64,000 nucleotides of DNA from Prevotella sp. P5-92 (GCF_002251245.1 NZ_NPJG01000124.1:1-64000); one strand, 5' to 3'. Positions 16,002-25,481 are shown, counted from the stretch's first letter. Notes: generated by a model not told the origin, from the sequence alone. Made by a program: numbers and translations.

Positions 16002-16009
16002 CAAACTTA
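16002..16009 (-). promoter_or_regulatory. Possible -7 box of the DUF349 gene
   Basis: The minus strand reads TAAGTTTG followed by TG, about 50 bases before the ATG. No -33 box at the usual spacing is seen. Confidence 0.35.
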
Positions 16010-16063
16010 CGCAAAAAAAATGTAACTGCCTAATTTTTGAACGTTTTTTTTCAAAAAAAGTAA

Positions 16064-16990
16064 CTAAATGAGTCGTTTATGCCGGAAAATCCACCAAAAC
16101 AACCCTGAAACTGCTATTGAAATCACCATTGCGATGACAAATCCATACCTGCTTGTTTCCATTCCGTTGACCAGGTTCATACCAAAAAGACTGGCTATGA
16201 GCGTTGGGAACATCATGAGAATCGACACTGAAGTAAGGGTTCGCATCACGGTGTTCATATTATTGTTGATGATCGACGAATAGGTATCCATGGTCGATTC
16301 GAGAATGTTTGAATAAATGTTTGTCGTCTCCCTCGCCTGGGTCATCTCGATATTGACATCTTCGATGAGGTCGGCGTCGAGTTCATCTATCTGAAGTTTG
16401 AATTTCAGTTTCGACAGAAGAGTCTCATTGCCACGGATGGAGGTGACGAAATACGTGAGCGAGTCTTGCAGACGGCTCAGTCCTATCAGCGACTCGTTGT
16501 TCACCTCCCTGTCGAGATTTCGCTTGGCTTTTTCTATAAGGCTGTTGATCTGTTTCAGACGCTTCAGATACCACACTGCCGACGACAGGAAGAGGCGGAA
16601 GATCATATCGACATAGTCGGTGAAACCCACGCCACGTTTCTGCTGGAAGCTCACGAAATCGATCATCATATTGGTCTCGTAATAGCACACGGTGATGGTG
16701 ACGTCGCGTTTGTGTATGATACCAAGCGGCACTGTGGTATAAGGTGTACGTGAACGTATCTCCTTGACATAGGGAATACGGAGAATGATGAGCATCCAGC
16801 CGTCGTCGTATTCATAACGGGCGCGCTCGTCGGTATCGCTGATGTCAGACATGAAATAGTCTGGTATGGAAAATTGCTTCTCAAGCAAAAGCTGGTCTTC
16901 TTCTGTTGGACACGTCACTTGTATCCAGCAGTTTGGTTCCCACTCACTGATGGGTGTCAGTCCTCCATTGGTGTTCCAATATGTTCTCAT
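16064..16990 (-). CDS. corA: CorA-family divalent cation channel
   Basis: A 308-residue CorA-type channel for magnesium or another divalent cation in the inner membrane. A mixed alpha/beta cytoplasmic domain and a long helix occupy residues 1-245. Two C-terminal membrane helices follow (about 251-269 and 282-302), joined by the signature GMN at 270-272 and a short loop with ME (FGMNLVNGMET). The C-terminus is basic (RHKRL), as usual. The gene is alone, with a leader of about 160 bases. The leader holds interleaved inverted repeats and a terminator-like hairpin, which suggests control after transcription has started. Confidence 0.88.
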   Translation of the reverse strand: MRTYWNTNGGLTPISEWEPNCWIQVTCPTEEDQLLLEKQFSIPDYFMSDISDTDERARYEYDDGWMLIILRIPYVKEIRSRTPYTTVPLGIIHKRDVTITVCYYETNMMIDFVSFQQKRGVGFTDYVDMIFRLFLSSAVWYLKRLKQINSLIEKAKRNLDREVNNESLIGLSRLQDSLTYFVTSIRGNETLLSKLKFKLQIDELDADLIEDVNIEMTQARETTNIYSNILESTMDTYSSIINNNMNTVMRTLTSVSILMMFPTLIASLFGMNLVNGMETSRYGFVIAMVISIAVSGLFWWIFRHKRLI

Positions 16991-17012
16991 TGTTCCAATC
17001 CATTATTGTTTT

Positions 17013-17040
17013 ACAAAAAGATAGCCGACTCTGTTCGGCT
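17013..17040 (-). terminator. Terminator-like hairpin in the corA leader
   Basis: On the minus strand AGCCGA (17035-17040) pairs with TCGGCT (17023-17028) around a 6-base loop. ATCTTTTTGT follows (17013-17022). It lies only 23 bases ahead of the corA ATG, so it would end transcription before the gene unless the leader folds otherwise. Confidence 0.5.
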
Positions 17041-17057
17041 CACGAAAATGTCAAACT

Positions 17058-17091
17058 GGCAAGAGGATTGGCGTCTTGCCATCCTCACGCC
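17058..17091 (-). promoter_or_regulatory. Interleaved inverted repeats in the corA leader (candidate riboswitch or attenuator)
   Basis: Read on the minus strand, six short segments occur in the order A-B-C-A'-B'-C'. These are GGCGT (17087-17091), GAGGAT (17081-17086), GGCAAGA (17074-17080), ACGCC (17070-17074), ATCCTC (17063-17068) and TCTTGCC (17058-17064). Each segment is the exact reverse complement of its primed partner. The three helices cannot all be nested, so they must be alternatives or form a pseudoknot. The element sits between the promoter and the terminator-like hairpin of corA. Confidence 0.55.
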
Positions 17092-17153
17092 TAATAATTG
17101 TTGTTTTCCGCGTGATAATCGTCCATAATTGTTGAAGTTTTAAAAATCCGGTG

Positions 17154-17161
17154 CAAAGGTA
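17154..17161 (-). promoter_or_regulatory. Promoter -7 box of corA
   Basis: The minus strand reads TACCTTTG followed by CACC, a strong match to TAnnTTTG. It implies a 5' leader of about 160 bases. The rest of the gap between corA and pepD, 17162-17224, is A/T-rich and shows nothing else. Confidence 0.6.
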
Positions 17162-17224
17162 TAAAAAAAATAAATAAAGAAGAATGAAGAATGAAGAATT
17201 TTGCGTCCAGTAACGATTTTTTAA

Positions 17225-17330
17225 CAAAAAAGACAAGGAGTTGAGGAGATAAGGTGATAAGACATATGTCTAAGCATTTGAATATCGTGCTTGAACACTA
17301 TTGTCTTAACCTCTTAACTCCTCAACTCCT
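17225..17330 (-). terminator. Long hairpin terminator after pepD
   Basis: A long inverted repeat (17302-17330 with 17236-17263) has few mismatches. Its outer part pairs AGGAGTTGAGGAG with CTCCTCAACTCCT. On the minus strand the second arm is followed by TGTCTTTTTTGTT (17225-17235), giving a terminator 13 bases after the pepD stop. Confidence 0.7.
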
Positions 17331-17343
17331 ATAAAATTGAATC

Positions 17344-18792
17344 CTATATCTCTTCCAGAGCCTGCTTCAAGAGATTCCAGAATGGTTCTACGGTGGCAAT
17401 GAGGGCACGCTCGCCAGTGGTGTGAGGTGACTTTATCGTGGGACCGAGCGATACCACATCGAGGTTTGGATACTTGCCAAGGATGATTGAGCACTCCAGT
17501 CCTGCATGGTCTATCTGGATGATGCCGTCCTCGCCGGTCTGCTCCTTATAGATGCGGAGGAGATGATGGAGGATAGGACTCTCGGGATTTGGATCCCAAC
17601 CACCATAGCTACCGGCTGTCTCTACCTTCATGCCAGCCATATTAAGACAAGAGGCTATCATATTCACCACGTAATCCTTCATGTCCTCGCGAGCCGAACG
17701 TGGCAACAGCTTTATCAAGGCGTTGCCGCCTTCGATATCGATGATGGCGAGGTTGCTTGATGTTTCCACGACATGAGGATAAGCGGGTATCATGCGTACC
17801 ACACCATCGTGAACGGCATAGATGGCATCCACAAGATTGTCCTGAATCTCTTCCGGCAGTTCCATCTTAGGTGTCTCAACGTCTTCAGCAAAGAACTCAA
17901 TGTCGCTCTCTATGCCCTTGTATTCGTCTTCAAAGTCAGCCTTCCAGTCTGCCACCAGCTCTTTAAGAGCTTCGACGTTCTCCTTTGGCAGTGTGAGCAC
18001 CACCACAGCCTGGAAAGGAATGGCGTTGCGCATGTTTCCTCCATGCCAAGAAGCAAGACGTGCATCGAGGTCGGCTATTGCCTCTCTCACGAAACGCACC
18101 ATTAGTTTGTTGGCATTAGCCCTGCCTTCGTTTATCTCCAGACCAGAATGTCCGCCACGCAGTCCCTTCAGCGTCACACGTACAGCAGCGTCGTCGGCAT
18201 CAGTCTCAACCTCTTTGTATCCCAGTGTGGCAGTAACATTTATTCCGCCTGCACTACCTATCACAAACTTGCCCCAGTGTTCTGAGTCGAGATTGAGGAG
18301 CACATCGCCGTGAAGTTCGCCTTCGGGCAGTCCGTTGGCGCCAAACAGACCAGTCTCCTCATCGGCAGTGATGAGTGCTTCGACAGGTCCGTGTTTGAGG
18401 GTCTTGTCTTCCATGACAGCCATAATGGTGGCAACACCGAGTCCGTTGTCGGCTCCGAGGGTGGTTCCCTTTGCCTTCACCCATTCGCCATCGATATAAG
18501 TCTGGATTTGATCGGTCTCGAAGTTGTGTGTGCTGTCGGGCGACTTCTGCGGCACCATGTCCATATGGGCCTGAAGTATAACGCCCTTCTTGCCTTCCAT
18601 GCCTGGAGTGGCGGGCTTGCGCATCACGATATTGTCGGCTGCATCCTTAAATGCCTCCACTCCCACACGGGCAGCGAAGTCGATAAGGAATTGCTGTACT
18701 TTTTCCAGATGTCCTGACGGACGTGGAACTTGTGTCAGTGCATCGAAGTTTCTCCAGATGCACTCGGGATTCAGGTTTTTAATTTCACTCAT
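17344..18792 (-). CDS. pepD: Aminoacyl-histidine dipeptidase (M20 family)
   Basis: A 482-residue cytoplasmic zinc dipeptidase of the M20/PepD type, which splits Xaa-His and other dipeptides. Visible metal-site motifs are QAHMDMV (His76, Asp78), GADNGLG (Asp115), TADEETG (Glu145-Glu146) and LNLDSE (Asp169). The C-terminal HAGLECSIIL block supplies the last ligands. Its length is that of full PepD. It is the last gene of a three-gene operon: its ATG overlaps the stop of the flippase-like gene by four bases. A long hairpin terminator follows. Confidence 0.92.
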   Translation of the reverse strand: MSEIKNLNPECIWRNFDALTQVPRPSGHLEKVQQFLIDFAARVGVEAFKDAADNIVMRKPATPGMEGKKGVILQAHMDMVPQKSPDSTHNFETDQIQTYIDGEWVKAKGTTLGADNGLGVATIMAVMEDKTLKHGPVEALITADEETGLFGANGLPEGELHGDVLLNLDSEHWGKFVIGSAGGINVTATLGYKEVETDADDAAVRVTLKGLRGGHSGLEINEGRANANKLMVRFVREAIADLDARLASWHGGNMRNAIPFQAVVVLTLPKENVEALKELVADWKADFEDEYKGIESDIEFFAEDVETPKMELPEEIQDNLVDAIYAVHDGVVRMIPAYPHVVETSSNLAIIDIEGGNALIKLLPRSAREDMKDYVVNMIASCLNMAGMKVETAGSYGGWDPNPESPILHHLLRIYKEQTGEDGIIQIDHAGLECSIILGKYPNLDVVSLGPTIKSPHTTGERALIATVEPFWNLLKQALEEI

Positions 18793-19772
18793 AGCTTTTT
18801 AGTTTTTATAAAATTCAAGGCCACCCAACTCCATACTCCGAGCAGGACGACAAGCATTGTCTGAACGGCATGTACGATAAGTACGAAGTAGAGGGCATTC
18901 TCGTCTGCCACTCCATAGAGGATGAGCATCGTCTTCACTGCGAAATGCCACGGACCGGCTCCGTTAGGCGTGGGCACAAGCACCGCTATACTTCCCACCA
19001 CGAAGGTCACCATTGCACATCCGATGCCGAGATGACTGGTGAAGTCGAAGCAAAAGAAAGTAAGATAATAGTGAAGGAAATAGCTTACCCATATACCGAG
19101 GGTGAAGAAGATGAACAAGGGGATGTTTTTCACTTCTTTCAGCGACATCACTCCTTGCCATATTCCGCTCAAAGTGGCTTTCACCTTATTATATATATAT
19201 AGCTTCTTCAAAAGGAAATGCAGAAGAACCACACATGCCATTCCGCAAACGAAAGTGACGAAATAGCCTGCAGCAGTGAAACGGTGAACCACCGACTCAA
19301 AGCTGGTACCTGTACGGTCGAAAAAGATATTGAAGATATTTAGCTGGGCAAGGAGTGTGATGCCGGTCACGCCTGCCACAAGCAGCGAGTCGATGGCACG
19401 TTCGGTGACTACCGTTCCCAAGGCCTTGGAAAACGACACACCGTCGCATCGCTTCAGCACTCCGCAACGCGTGAACTCGCCTATTCGAGGCACTAACAGG
19501 CTGGCGGCGTAAGACAAGAAGACAGCATTGACGCTGGTGACAGAGCGCGGATGCTCGCCAATGGGATCGAGCATCTGTTTCCATCTCCACCCACGGAAAG
19601 CCTGAGCCAAGATACCAAAAGGAAATGACAACAACATCCAAGTCCAATCCATCTCGTGCAACACGACATGACGGATGCTGTTGAAGTCAAAGCCACGGTA
19701 CATCCAGTACAAGATGGCTCCGCCCAACAATAATGGCATCAAGATCTTCACCACGATACTCGTTATCTTCAT
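18789..19772 (-). CDS. Flippase-like integral membrane protein (LPG synthase TM-region family)
   Basis: A 327-residue polytopic inner-membrane protein with about eight hydrophobic segments. It matches the lysylphosphatidylglycerol-synthase transmembrane-region family (UPF0104), with the blocks RGWRWKQML, LLVPRIGEFTRCGVL and VLVPTPNGAGPWHF. It lacks any C-terminal aminoacyltransferase domain. Relatives act as lipid or glycan-lipid flippases or have no assigned substrate. It sits between a MaoC-like gene (29-base gap) and pepD (four-base overlap), so all three should be co-transcribed. The neighbours do not reveal a substrate. Confidence 0.8.
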   Translation of the reverse strand: MKITSIVVKILMPLLLGGAILYWMYRGFDFNSIRHVVLHEMDWTWMLLSFPFGILAQAFRGWRWKQMLDPIGEHPRSVTSVNAVFLSYAASLLVPRIGEFTRCGVLKRCDGVSFSKALGTVVTERAIDSLLVAGVTGITLLAQLNIFNIFFDRTGTSFESVVHRFTAAGYFVTFVCGMACVVLLHFLLKKLYIYNKVKATLSGIWQGVMSLKEVKNIPLFIFFTLGIWVSYFLHYYLTFFCFDFTSHLGIGCAMVTFVVGSIAVLVPTPNGAGPWHFAVKTMLILYGVADENALYFVLIVHAVQTMLVVLLGVWSWVALNFIKTKKL

Positions 19773-19801
19773 CGCTGTCTATTCTTCCCTATCCTATCTT
19801 A

Positions 19802-20266
19802 TCAGTTGAAATAATACAAGAACGTGGCGACTCCCTCAAGCGCCTTCTTCTTCTGGTCCTTAATCTCGATAGCAAACTTTATCTCTACCTTTACCGTACC
19901 ACGGAGGTTAGCTATCGACAGGAGGTCGGCAACAAGGCGTATTGATTCGCCCGACTTCACAGCCTGACCAAACTTCATCTTGTCCATTCCGTAGTTTACC
20001 ATCATCTTCAGGTTGTTAACCTCAATGATCTGATTCCACAGATGTGGTAACATCGACAAGGTGAGATAACCATGTGCGATGGTAGTCTTGAAAGGACTCT
20101 CCACGGCAGCCTTCTCGGGATTGACGTGTATCCACTGATGGTCGAGGGTGGCATCGGCAAAGAGGTTGATACGCTCTTGTGTCAATTCCACATAGTCTGA
20201 AATACCGATGTTCTTGCCGAGCATTGCGGCAAACTCTTCATAGTTGTTTATTACTACTTTACTCAT
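19802..20266 (-). CDS. MaoC-like hydratase/dehydratase
   Basis: A 154-residue single hot-dog-fold protein of the MaoC family. The hydratase-2 motif is visible as FADATLDHQWIHVNPEKA, with the following PFKTTIAHGYLTLSMLP loop typical of R-specific enoyl-CoA hydratases and NodN-like proteins. The likely substrate is an acyl thioester. The start at 20266 was chosen because it follows a promoter at 20298-20305. An in-frame upstream ATG at 20329 would lie outside the transcript. It is the first gene of the operon with the flippase-like gene and pepD. Confidence 0.82.
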   Translation of the reverse strand: MSKVVINNYEEFAAMLGKNIGISDYVELTQERINLFADATLDHQWIHVNPEKAAVESPFKTTIAHGYLTLSMLPHLWNQIIEVNNLKMMVNYGMDKMKFGQAVKSGESIRLVADLLSIANLRGTVKVEIKFAIEIKDQKKKALEGVATFLYYFN

Positions 20267-20297
20267 TTTGTTATTCTTTCTAAGATTAATTTTCGTG

Positions 20298-20305
20298 CAA
20301 AGGTA
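20298..20305 (-). promoter_or_regulatory. Promoter -7 box of the MaoC/flippase/pepD operon
   Basis: The minus strand reads TACCTTTG followed by CACG, 32 bases ahead of the ATG at 20266. It is divergent from the cyclophilin promoter. Confidence 0.55.
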
Positions 20306-20345
20306 ATAATTTAATTTGTAATAATGCACTTTTTTCTTCTATTAT

Positions 20346-20376
20346 TTTGCAATATCGGTATGTTTCACTACCTTTG
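20346..20376 (+). promoter_or_regulatory. Promoter of the cyclophilin gene
   Basis: The -33 box TTTG (20346-20349) and the -7 box TACCTTTG (20369-20376) are 19 bases apart. The ATG follows 45 bases downstream. Confidence 0.65.
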
Positions 20377-20420
20377 CCACAAATTTTTAACAACAATAAC
20401 ACATAATAACAGAACTCATT

Positions 20421-21176
20421 ATGAAAACATTATTCATCGCCATCATCATGGCACTGACACTAAATGCCAATGCACAAGACAACAACAAGTGCAAAGAGGT
20501 GTTGCTCGAGACCACAGCTGGCAATATACGCCTGAAGCTATACAACGAGACACCATTGCATCGCGACAACTTCATCAAGTTGGTCAATCTCCACGTCTAT
20601 GACTCACTGCTATTCCACCGCGTCATTAAAGACTTCATGATACAGTGCGGCGACCCAAAGAGCAAAGACGCCAAACCAGGAGACTTTCTCGGCGAGGGCG
20701 ATCTTGACTGGACCGTAGAGCAGGAGCTGCGCCTACCACAAATCTTCCATCGTCGTGGTATGCTTGCTGCTGCCCGTGAACCAGACGACTCCAATCCATA
20801 CCGCGAATCGAGCGCTTGTCATTTCTATCTTACATGGGGAAAGACATTTACCGATGCCGAACTCGACAAGATGCAGCAACGTCTTGACACGCTCTACGGC
20901 TACCGCGTGAAGTTGACCCCTGAGATGCGTGAGACTTACAAAACCATAGGAGGCATTCCTCATCTCGACGGAGGCTACACTGTCTTCGGCGAAATCACTG
21001 AAGGTCTTGACGTGGTTGAAAAGATCCAACTAAGCGCCACCGATGACAACGACCGTCCGCTCGAAGACATAAGGATAATTAAGGCCAGCGTGATAGAAGA
21101 GGTGAAACAGCAAGCAAAAAAGCCTGTTGCCACAAGGCGTCCAGTAAGAAGGAATACCTCGGGCAACAGACGATAA
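20421..21176 (+). CDS. Exported cyclophilin-type peptidyl-prolyl isomerase
   Basis: A 251-residue protein with a cleavable signal (residues 1-19) and a cyclophilin domain from about 25 to 230. It would catalyse proline isomerisation during folding in the periplasm. The active-site block FHRVIKDFMIQCGD (65-78) carries the catalytic Arg. Later blocks SSACHFYLTWGK and YTVFGEITEGLDVVEKI are also typical. A 35-residue insertion (TFTDAELDKM to IGGIPH) resembles that of Bacteroidetes homologues. The tail is basic and probably unstructured. It is transcribed alone and converges on the efflux operon, with only one base between the two stops. Confidence 0.9.
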   Translation: MKTLFIAIIMALTLNANAQDNNKCKEVLLETTAGNIRLKLYNETPLHRDNFIKLVNLHVYDSLLFHRVIKDFMIQCGDPKSKDAKPGDFLGEGDLDWTVEQELRLPQIFHRRGMLAAAREPDDSNPYRESSACHFYLTWGKTFTDAELDKMQQRLDTLYGYRVKLTPEMRETYKTIGGIPHLDGGYTVFGEITEGLDVVEKIQLSATDDNDRPLEDIRIIKASVIEEVKQQAKKPVATRRPVRRNTSGNRR

Positions 21177-21177
21177 G

Positions 21178-22362
21178 CTATAACAAGAAGTCGGTCAATT
21201 CGGCATAAGCCTTCTGACATTCACGCTCGGTAGAGAGCAAATTGTCGATAGCGTCGTAATAGTATGACAGACCTACGAGATATTCCACTATTGATATCTC
21301 ACCAGCTTTCAACGCCTTGGACAGAAGCACACTATTGTCGGCTTCTGCCAAGGCTTTTTTCGATGCCTCGACAGCATGGGCAAGTCCGGTGGCACGTATA
21401 TACCGTTCCTTTAGCATGCCGTAAAGCTGACTCTTGGCGTCATCGCGCATAGCATCTGCAGCCTCGCTCTCACGCTTTGCCTGCTTGATGCGGCGCGAAC
21501 TGCCCCATAATGGTACGCTAAGACCCACGGTCAAGCCTTGAAACTGCTCTCCCATCGTCTTCTCGCTCATATAACCAAGCGAAATGGAAGGAAGGGCAGA
21601 CTGACGGGCAGCTGACAACTGACTGCGACTCATCTCCGTCTGGCTCTCAGCATATCCCAAAGTGGGATGCGACGCCATTACCTGAGCGTACCACATGTCA
21701 AAGTCAGAAGGCAGTTCTGACGCTGCATAAGCCGTATCGGCCAACTGAAGCCTTTCACCGCCGTTGAGTCGGGCGAGCTGGGTCATCACGGCCTGACGCT
21801 CTGTCCCCGCCTTCTTAAGCTCAGTCACTATCTGTGAGAGGCCAAGACGGACGTTGTTGAACTCAAGCTTGTTGCTTGCGCCTGCCTCCAAGCTACTTTT
21901 CTGTGCCTGATAGATGGCGTCGGCATGACTCATCCTACGCTCCAGTTCGGCTATATACTTGTTATAATACACCACGTCGATGAGTGCTTCTTTCGCCTCA
22001 AGCAATATTGCACTTCGTTCGGTCTTATACTGCCAATCCACCATGTCGTCGCGTCGGCGAGCCACCCGCGTCTTGGCACCTGTGATGGTAGGAAAGTCAA
22101 ACTCTTGACTCACGCTGATATCCGTACGATTACCTATCGACGAAGGGTCGCCCCACAGTTTGTTTACTCCCACCTCCGGATCGGCAAGGGCATTGTCTGC
22201 ATGGTTAGCACGTTTCTGAGCCTCAACAGATTTCACCATTGCCTTCAACGTCGTGTTGTGGGCTTCTATTTCTGCCATTGCCCTCTCTATGCCATTTTGT
22301 GCAAAGAGAGTGGAAGTAGTCATTATTGCTACAAAAAATACCGTTCCTCTATTCATATTCAA
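21178..22362 (-). CDS. Outer-membrane factor of RND metal efflux (TolC/CusC-like)
   Basis: A 394-residue TolC-superfamily protein, the outer-membrane exit duct of the efflux system. It has a signal peptide (MNMNRGTVFFVAIMTTSTLFA) and two long coiled-coil repeats with the usual pattern (DISVSQEFDFP in the first half, VGLSVPLWGSSRRIKQAKRESE in the second). It is somewhat shorter than classical TolC. It is the last gene of the operon, 29 bases after the RND pump gene. Confidence 0.87.
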   Translation of the reverse strand: MNMNRGTVFFVAIMTTSTLFAQNGIERAMAEIEAHNTTLKAMVKSVEAQKRANHADNALADPEVGVNKLWGDPSSIGNRTDISVSQEFDFPTITGAKTRVARRRDDMVDWQYKTERSAILLEAKEALIDVVYYNKYIAELERRMSHADAIYQAQKSSLEAGASNKLEFNNVRLGLSQIVTELKKAGTERQAVMTQLARLNGGERLQLADTAYAASELPSDFDMWYAQVMASHPTLGYAESQTEMSRSQLSAARQSALPSISLGYMSEKTMGEQFQGLTVGLSVPLWGSSRRIKQAKRESEAADAMRDDAKSQLYGMLKERYIRATGLAHAVEASKKALAEADNSVLLSKALKAGEISIVEYLVGLSYYYDAIDNLLSTERECQKAYAELTDFLL

Positions 22363-22391
22363 AAAAATTTATGTAATTGTCAACTCTTTAC

Positions 22392-25300
22392 TCATTTCTT
22401 TAGTCCCCTCTTCTCCGTCAACAGATACATCACAGGAATGATAAACCCATTGAGGATAGTGGAAGTGAGCAAACCGCCAAGGATGACCTTTGCCATCGGA
22501 CTCTGTATCTCATTGCCAGGCAGGTCGCCGCCTATCACCATTGGTATCAAAGCCAACGCAGATGTCAAGGCTGTCATGAGTATCGGGTTAAGACGGTCGG
22601 CAGAGCCTTGCATCACACTTTGTTCCAATGTCATGCCACTCTCGCGCAGATCGTTGTATCGCGACACAAGCAACATGCCGTTGCGCGTAGCTATGCCGAA
22701 AAGCGAGATAAATCCGATGATTGACGGGATACTCACCACGCCACTCGTCATCCATATAGCCACCACGCCGCCAATGAGAGCCAACGGCAGGTTTACCATT
22801 ACCACAGCCGACTGTCTGACATTATGGAACTGACTGAACAGCAGCATGAAGATGACAAGCAAAGAGAGCAACGACGTCAAGGTAAGCGTTCGTGAGGCTT
22901 CCTTCTGGCTCTCAAACTGTCCGCCATATTCCACATGATAACCTTCAGGCATACGGACGTTCTCATCCACCTTCTTCTGTATGTCGCTCACCACGCCAAT
23001 AAGGTCTCGTCCTGCCACGTTGCACGAAACTACCACCTTACGCTGAGCATTCTCACGACTGATGGTATTCGGACCGGCAGTTGACGTTATATCTGCGATA
23101 TTCTCGAGAGCCACCTTTCGTCCACCGGCATCAACCATAAGATGACGTATTCCCCAGATACTTTGCCGGCTGGCATCGTCCACCTTCAACGTGAGCGCAA
23201 ATGTCTGGTTTCCCTCAAATACCTGCGACACCTCGCGACCCTCAAGCAACACTTCTATCATATCAACAAACTCAGGCATCGTGACACCATATTTAGCCAG
23301 TATGGTCCGCTTGGGCTTTATGGTGAGCTGAGGGCGCTCCACTTGCTGTTCCACGTTAAGGTCCGCCACCCCTTCAATATCCTTGATGTTCGACTTTATC
23401 TCGTTTCCGATCTTGAATATATGGTTCAAGTCAGGGCCAAACACTTTTATCGCTATGCTGGCACGAGTACCAGAGAGCATGGCGTCGATACGATGACTTA
23501 TGGGCGATCCTACCTCTACATTCACTCCCGGTATCTCACTAAGACGCTGACGGATATCAGACAACAACTCATCCTTGCTTCTGTCTTTCAACACGTATGG
23601 TGCTTCTATCTCCGACGTGTTGACCCCAAGGGCATGCTCGTCGAGTTCGGCTCTACCCGTCTTCCTTCCCACCACCTTTATCTCTGGTATGGAAAGAAGG
23701 ATTTCCTCAGCTCGGTGTCCTATCTTGTCAGACTCGTCGAGGGCTATTCCTGGCAAAGTGCTTACGTTGATAGTGAAAGAGCCTTCGTTGAATGGAGGCA
23801 AGAAGCTGCTACCAAGACCCATGAATACGACTATGGCTCCCACCAATGCTGTTCCTGTTGCCGTCACTACAATGCGCTTATGACCCAAGGCCCAACACAA
23901 GGCTTTAGTATAAGCCTCTTTTAGCTTTCGTGCCACATAAGGCTCGCGGCCTTCTTCGTTGAGTTTTCCCTTTGCTAAAAGGAAGCTACACATCACTGGA
24001 GTCATCGTCAGCGCCACCACTGTAGAAGAACAAAGGGCAACGATAAACGCCACTCCTAAAGGCTGCAACATTCTTCCCTCCATACCAGAGAGAAAGAATA
24101 TGGGCACAAAGCTGGCTATGATTATCAACGTGGAGTTGAGGATAGGCAGACGCACTTCCTTTGAAGCCTCAAAGATTACCTCTATCACCGGTCTTCGCTC
24201 GCCATCGGGCAACATCCTATTGAGGCGTAACCTACGATATACATTCTCCACATCGACAATGGCATCATCCACGAGAGAGCCTATGGCAATACACATACCT
24301 CCAAGGCTCATCGTATTGATTGTCAACCCCATAAAATGCAATGCCACAATAGCGGCAAGCAGCGAAAGCGGAATAGTGACAAGTGAGATTATCGTTGTAC
24401 GCACGTTCATCAGGAAGAGGAAAAGTATGACCACTACAAGCACACCGCCTTCTATCAGCGCGCTCTTCACGTTGTTTATACTACTCTCGATGAAATGCGA
24501 CTGGCGATAGACATCGGTTGACATCGTCACATCAGCCGGCAGGCTCTTCTTCAGTGTCGATATGGTAGAATCAAGGGCTTCTGTCAGTTCCAAGGTGGAC
24601 ACCGACGGCTGTTTCGTCACGGTCATCATCACGGCAGGTTTGCCATTATACGATGCTGTGCCCATACGTGGCATGCGGTTGCCCACCATTACTTCGGCAA
24701 TGGCGTCAAGACGAATGGGAGCTCCTGACGGCGACTTCTTCACTACTGCCTTCCCTATCTCTACAGGGTCATTGGTGGTTAGCAGTCCGCGGATGATGTA
24801 CTCGTTGCCATACTCATACAGAGTGTTTCCTGCCACGTTACGGTTCATATTGCCGACAGCGTTTATCACCTCGTTAAGTCCTACACCGAAATGCTTCATG
24901 CGTTCGGGACTAAGCTGTATCTGATATTCACGTATATCGCCTCCTAACACAGCCACTTGTGCTACTCCTCCCGACGACATCAGACGTGGACGAATGGTCC
25001 AGTCTGCAAGGGTGCGTAGCTCCTGTAGCGACGTGGAGTCAGAAGTGAGCGACACAAACATCAGCTCACCAAGTATGGACGACTGTGGACCCAGTGTCGG
25101 ACTTCCAATGCCTTGTGGTAAGGCGTCGCTAATGGTAGATAGTTTTTCATTAACTATCTGACGGGCACGATACACGTCGGCACCCCAGTTAAACTCTACC
25201 CAAACGACAGAGAACCCGTTGGTTGACGACGATCTCACACGACGAACATCGGTGGCTCCGTTGACGGCTGTCTCTATTGGGAAAGTCACAAGGCGCTCCA

Positions 25301-25481
25301 CCTCCTCTGCAGCCATGCCTTTTGCCTCAGTCATCACCACCACGGTAGGGGCATTAAGGTCGGGGAATACATCGACTTCCATATTGTCGGCAGTATAAAG
25401 ACCACCTATTGTCAACAGTACTCCCATTATGAGCACCACGAGACGATTGTCGAGCGAAAATCTTATTATCTTGTTCAACAT
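22392..25481 (-). CDS. Heavy-metal RND efflux pump (CusA/CzcA family)
   Basis: A 1029-residue inner-membrane RND transporter that would export metal ions using the proton gradient. It shows two repeats of a membrane helix followed by a large periplasmic loop, with about twelve membrane segments in all. The diagnostic motif in membrane helix 4 is GSLVDDAIVDVEN (401-413), whose acidic residues carry protons. The VDDAIVDVEN form is that of the heavy-metal subfamily, not of drug exporters. It differs from the classical CzcA and CusA motifs, so I would not name the metal. The gene follows the adaptor by 11 bases. Confidence 0.9.
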   Translation of the reverse strand: MLNKIIRFSLDNRLVVLIMGVLLTIGGLYTADNMEVDVFPDLNAPTVVVMTEAKGMAAEEVERLVTFPIETAVNGATDVRRVRSSSTNGFSVVWVEFNWGADVYRARQIVNEKLSTISDALPQGIGSPTLGPQSSILGELMFVSLTSDSTSLQELRTLADWTIRPRLMSSGGVAQVAVLGGDIREYQIQLSPERMKHFGVGLNEVINAVGNMNRNVAGNTLYEYGNEYIIRGLLTTNDPVEIGKAVVKKSPSGAPIRLDAIAEVMVGNRMPRMGTASYNGKPAVMMTVTKQPSVSTLELTEALDSTISTLKKSLPADVTMSTDVYRQSHFIESSINNVKSALIEGGVLVVVILFLFLMNVRTTIISLVTIPLSLLAAIVALHFMGLTINTMSLGGMCIAIGSLVDDAIVDVENVYRRLRLNRMLPDGERRPVIEVIFEASKEVRLPILNSTLIIIASFVPIFFLSGMEGRMLQPLGVAFIVALCSSTVVALTMTPVMCSFLLAKGKLNEEGREPYVARKLKEAYTKALCWALGHKRIVVTATGTALVGAIVVFMGLGSSFLPPFNEGSFTINVSTLPGIALDESDKIGHRAEEILLSIPEIKVVGRKTGRAELDEHALGVNTSEIEAPYVLKDRSKDELLSDIRQRLSEIPGVNVEVGSPISHRIDAMLSGTRASIAIKVFGPDLNHIFKIGNEIKSNIKDIEGVADLNVEQQVERPQLTIKPKRTILAKYGVTMPEFVDMIEVLLEGREVSQVFEGNQTFALTLKVDDASRQSIWGIRHLMVDAGGRKVALENIADITSTAGPNTISRENAQRKVVVSCNVAGRDLIGVVSDIQKKVDENVRMPEGYHVEYGGQFESQKEASRTLTLTSLLSLLVIFMLLFSQFHNVRQSAVVMVNLPLALIGGVVAIWMTSGVVSIPSIIGFISLFGIATRNGMLLVSRYNDLRESGMTLEQSVMQGSADRLNPILMTALTSALALIPMVIGGDLPGNEIQSPMAKVILGGLLTSTILNGFIIPVMYLLTEKRGLKK

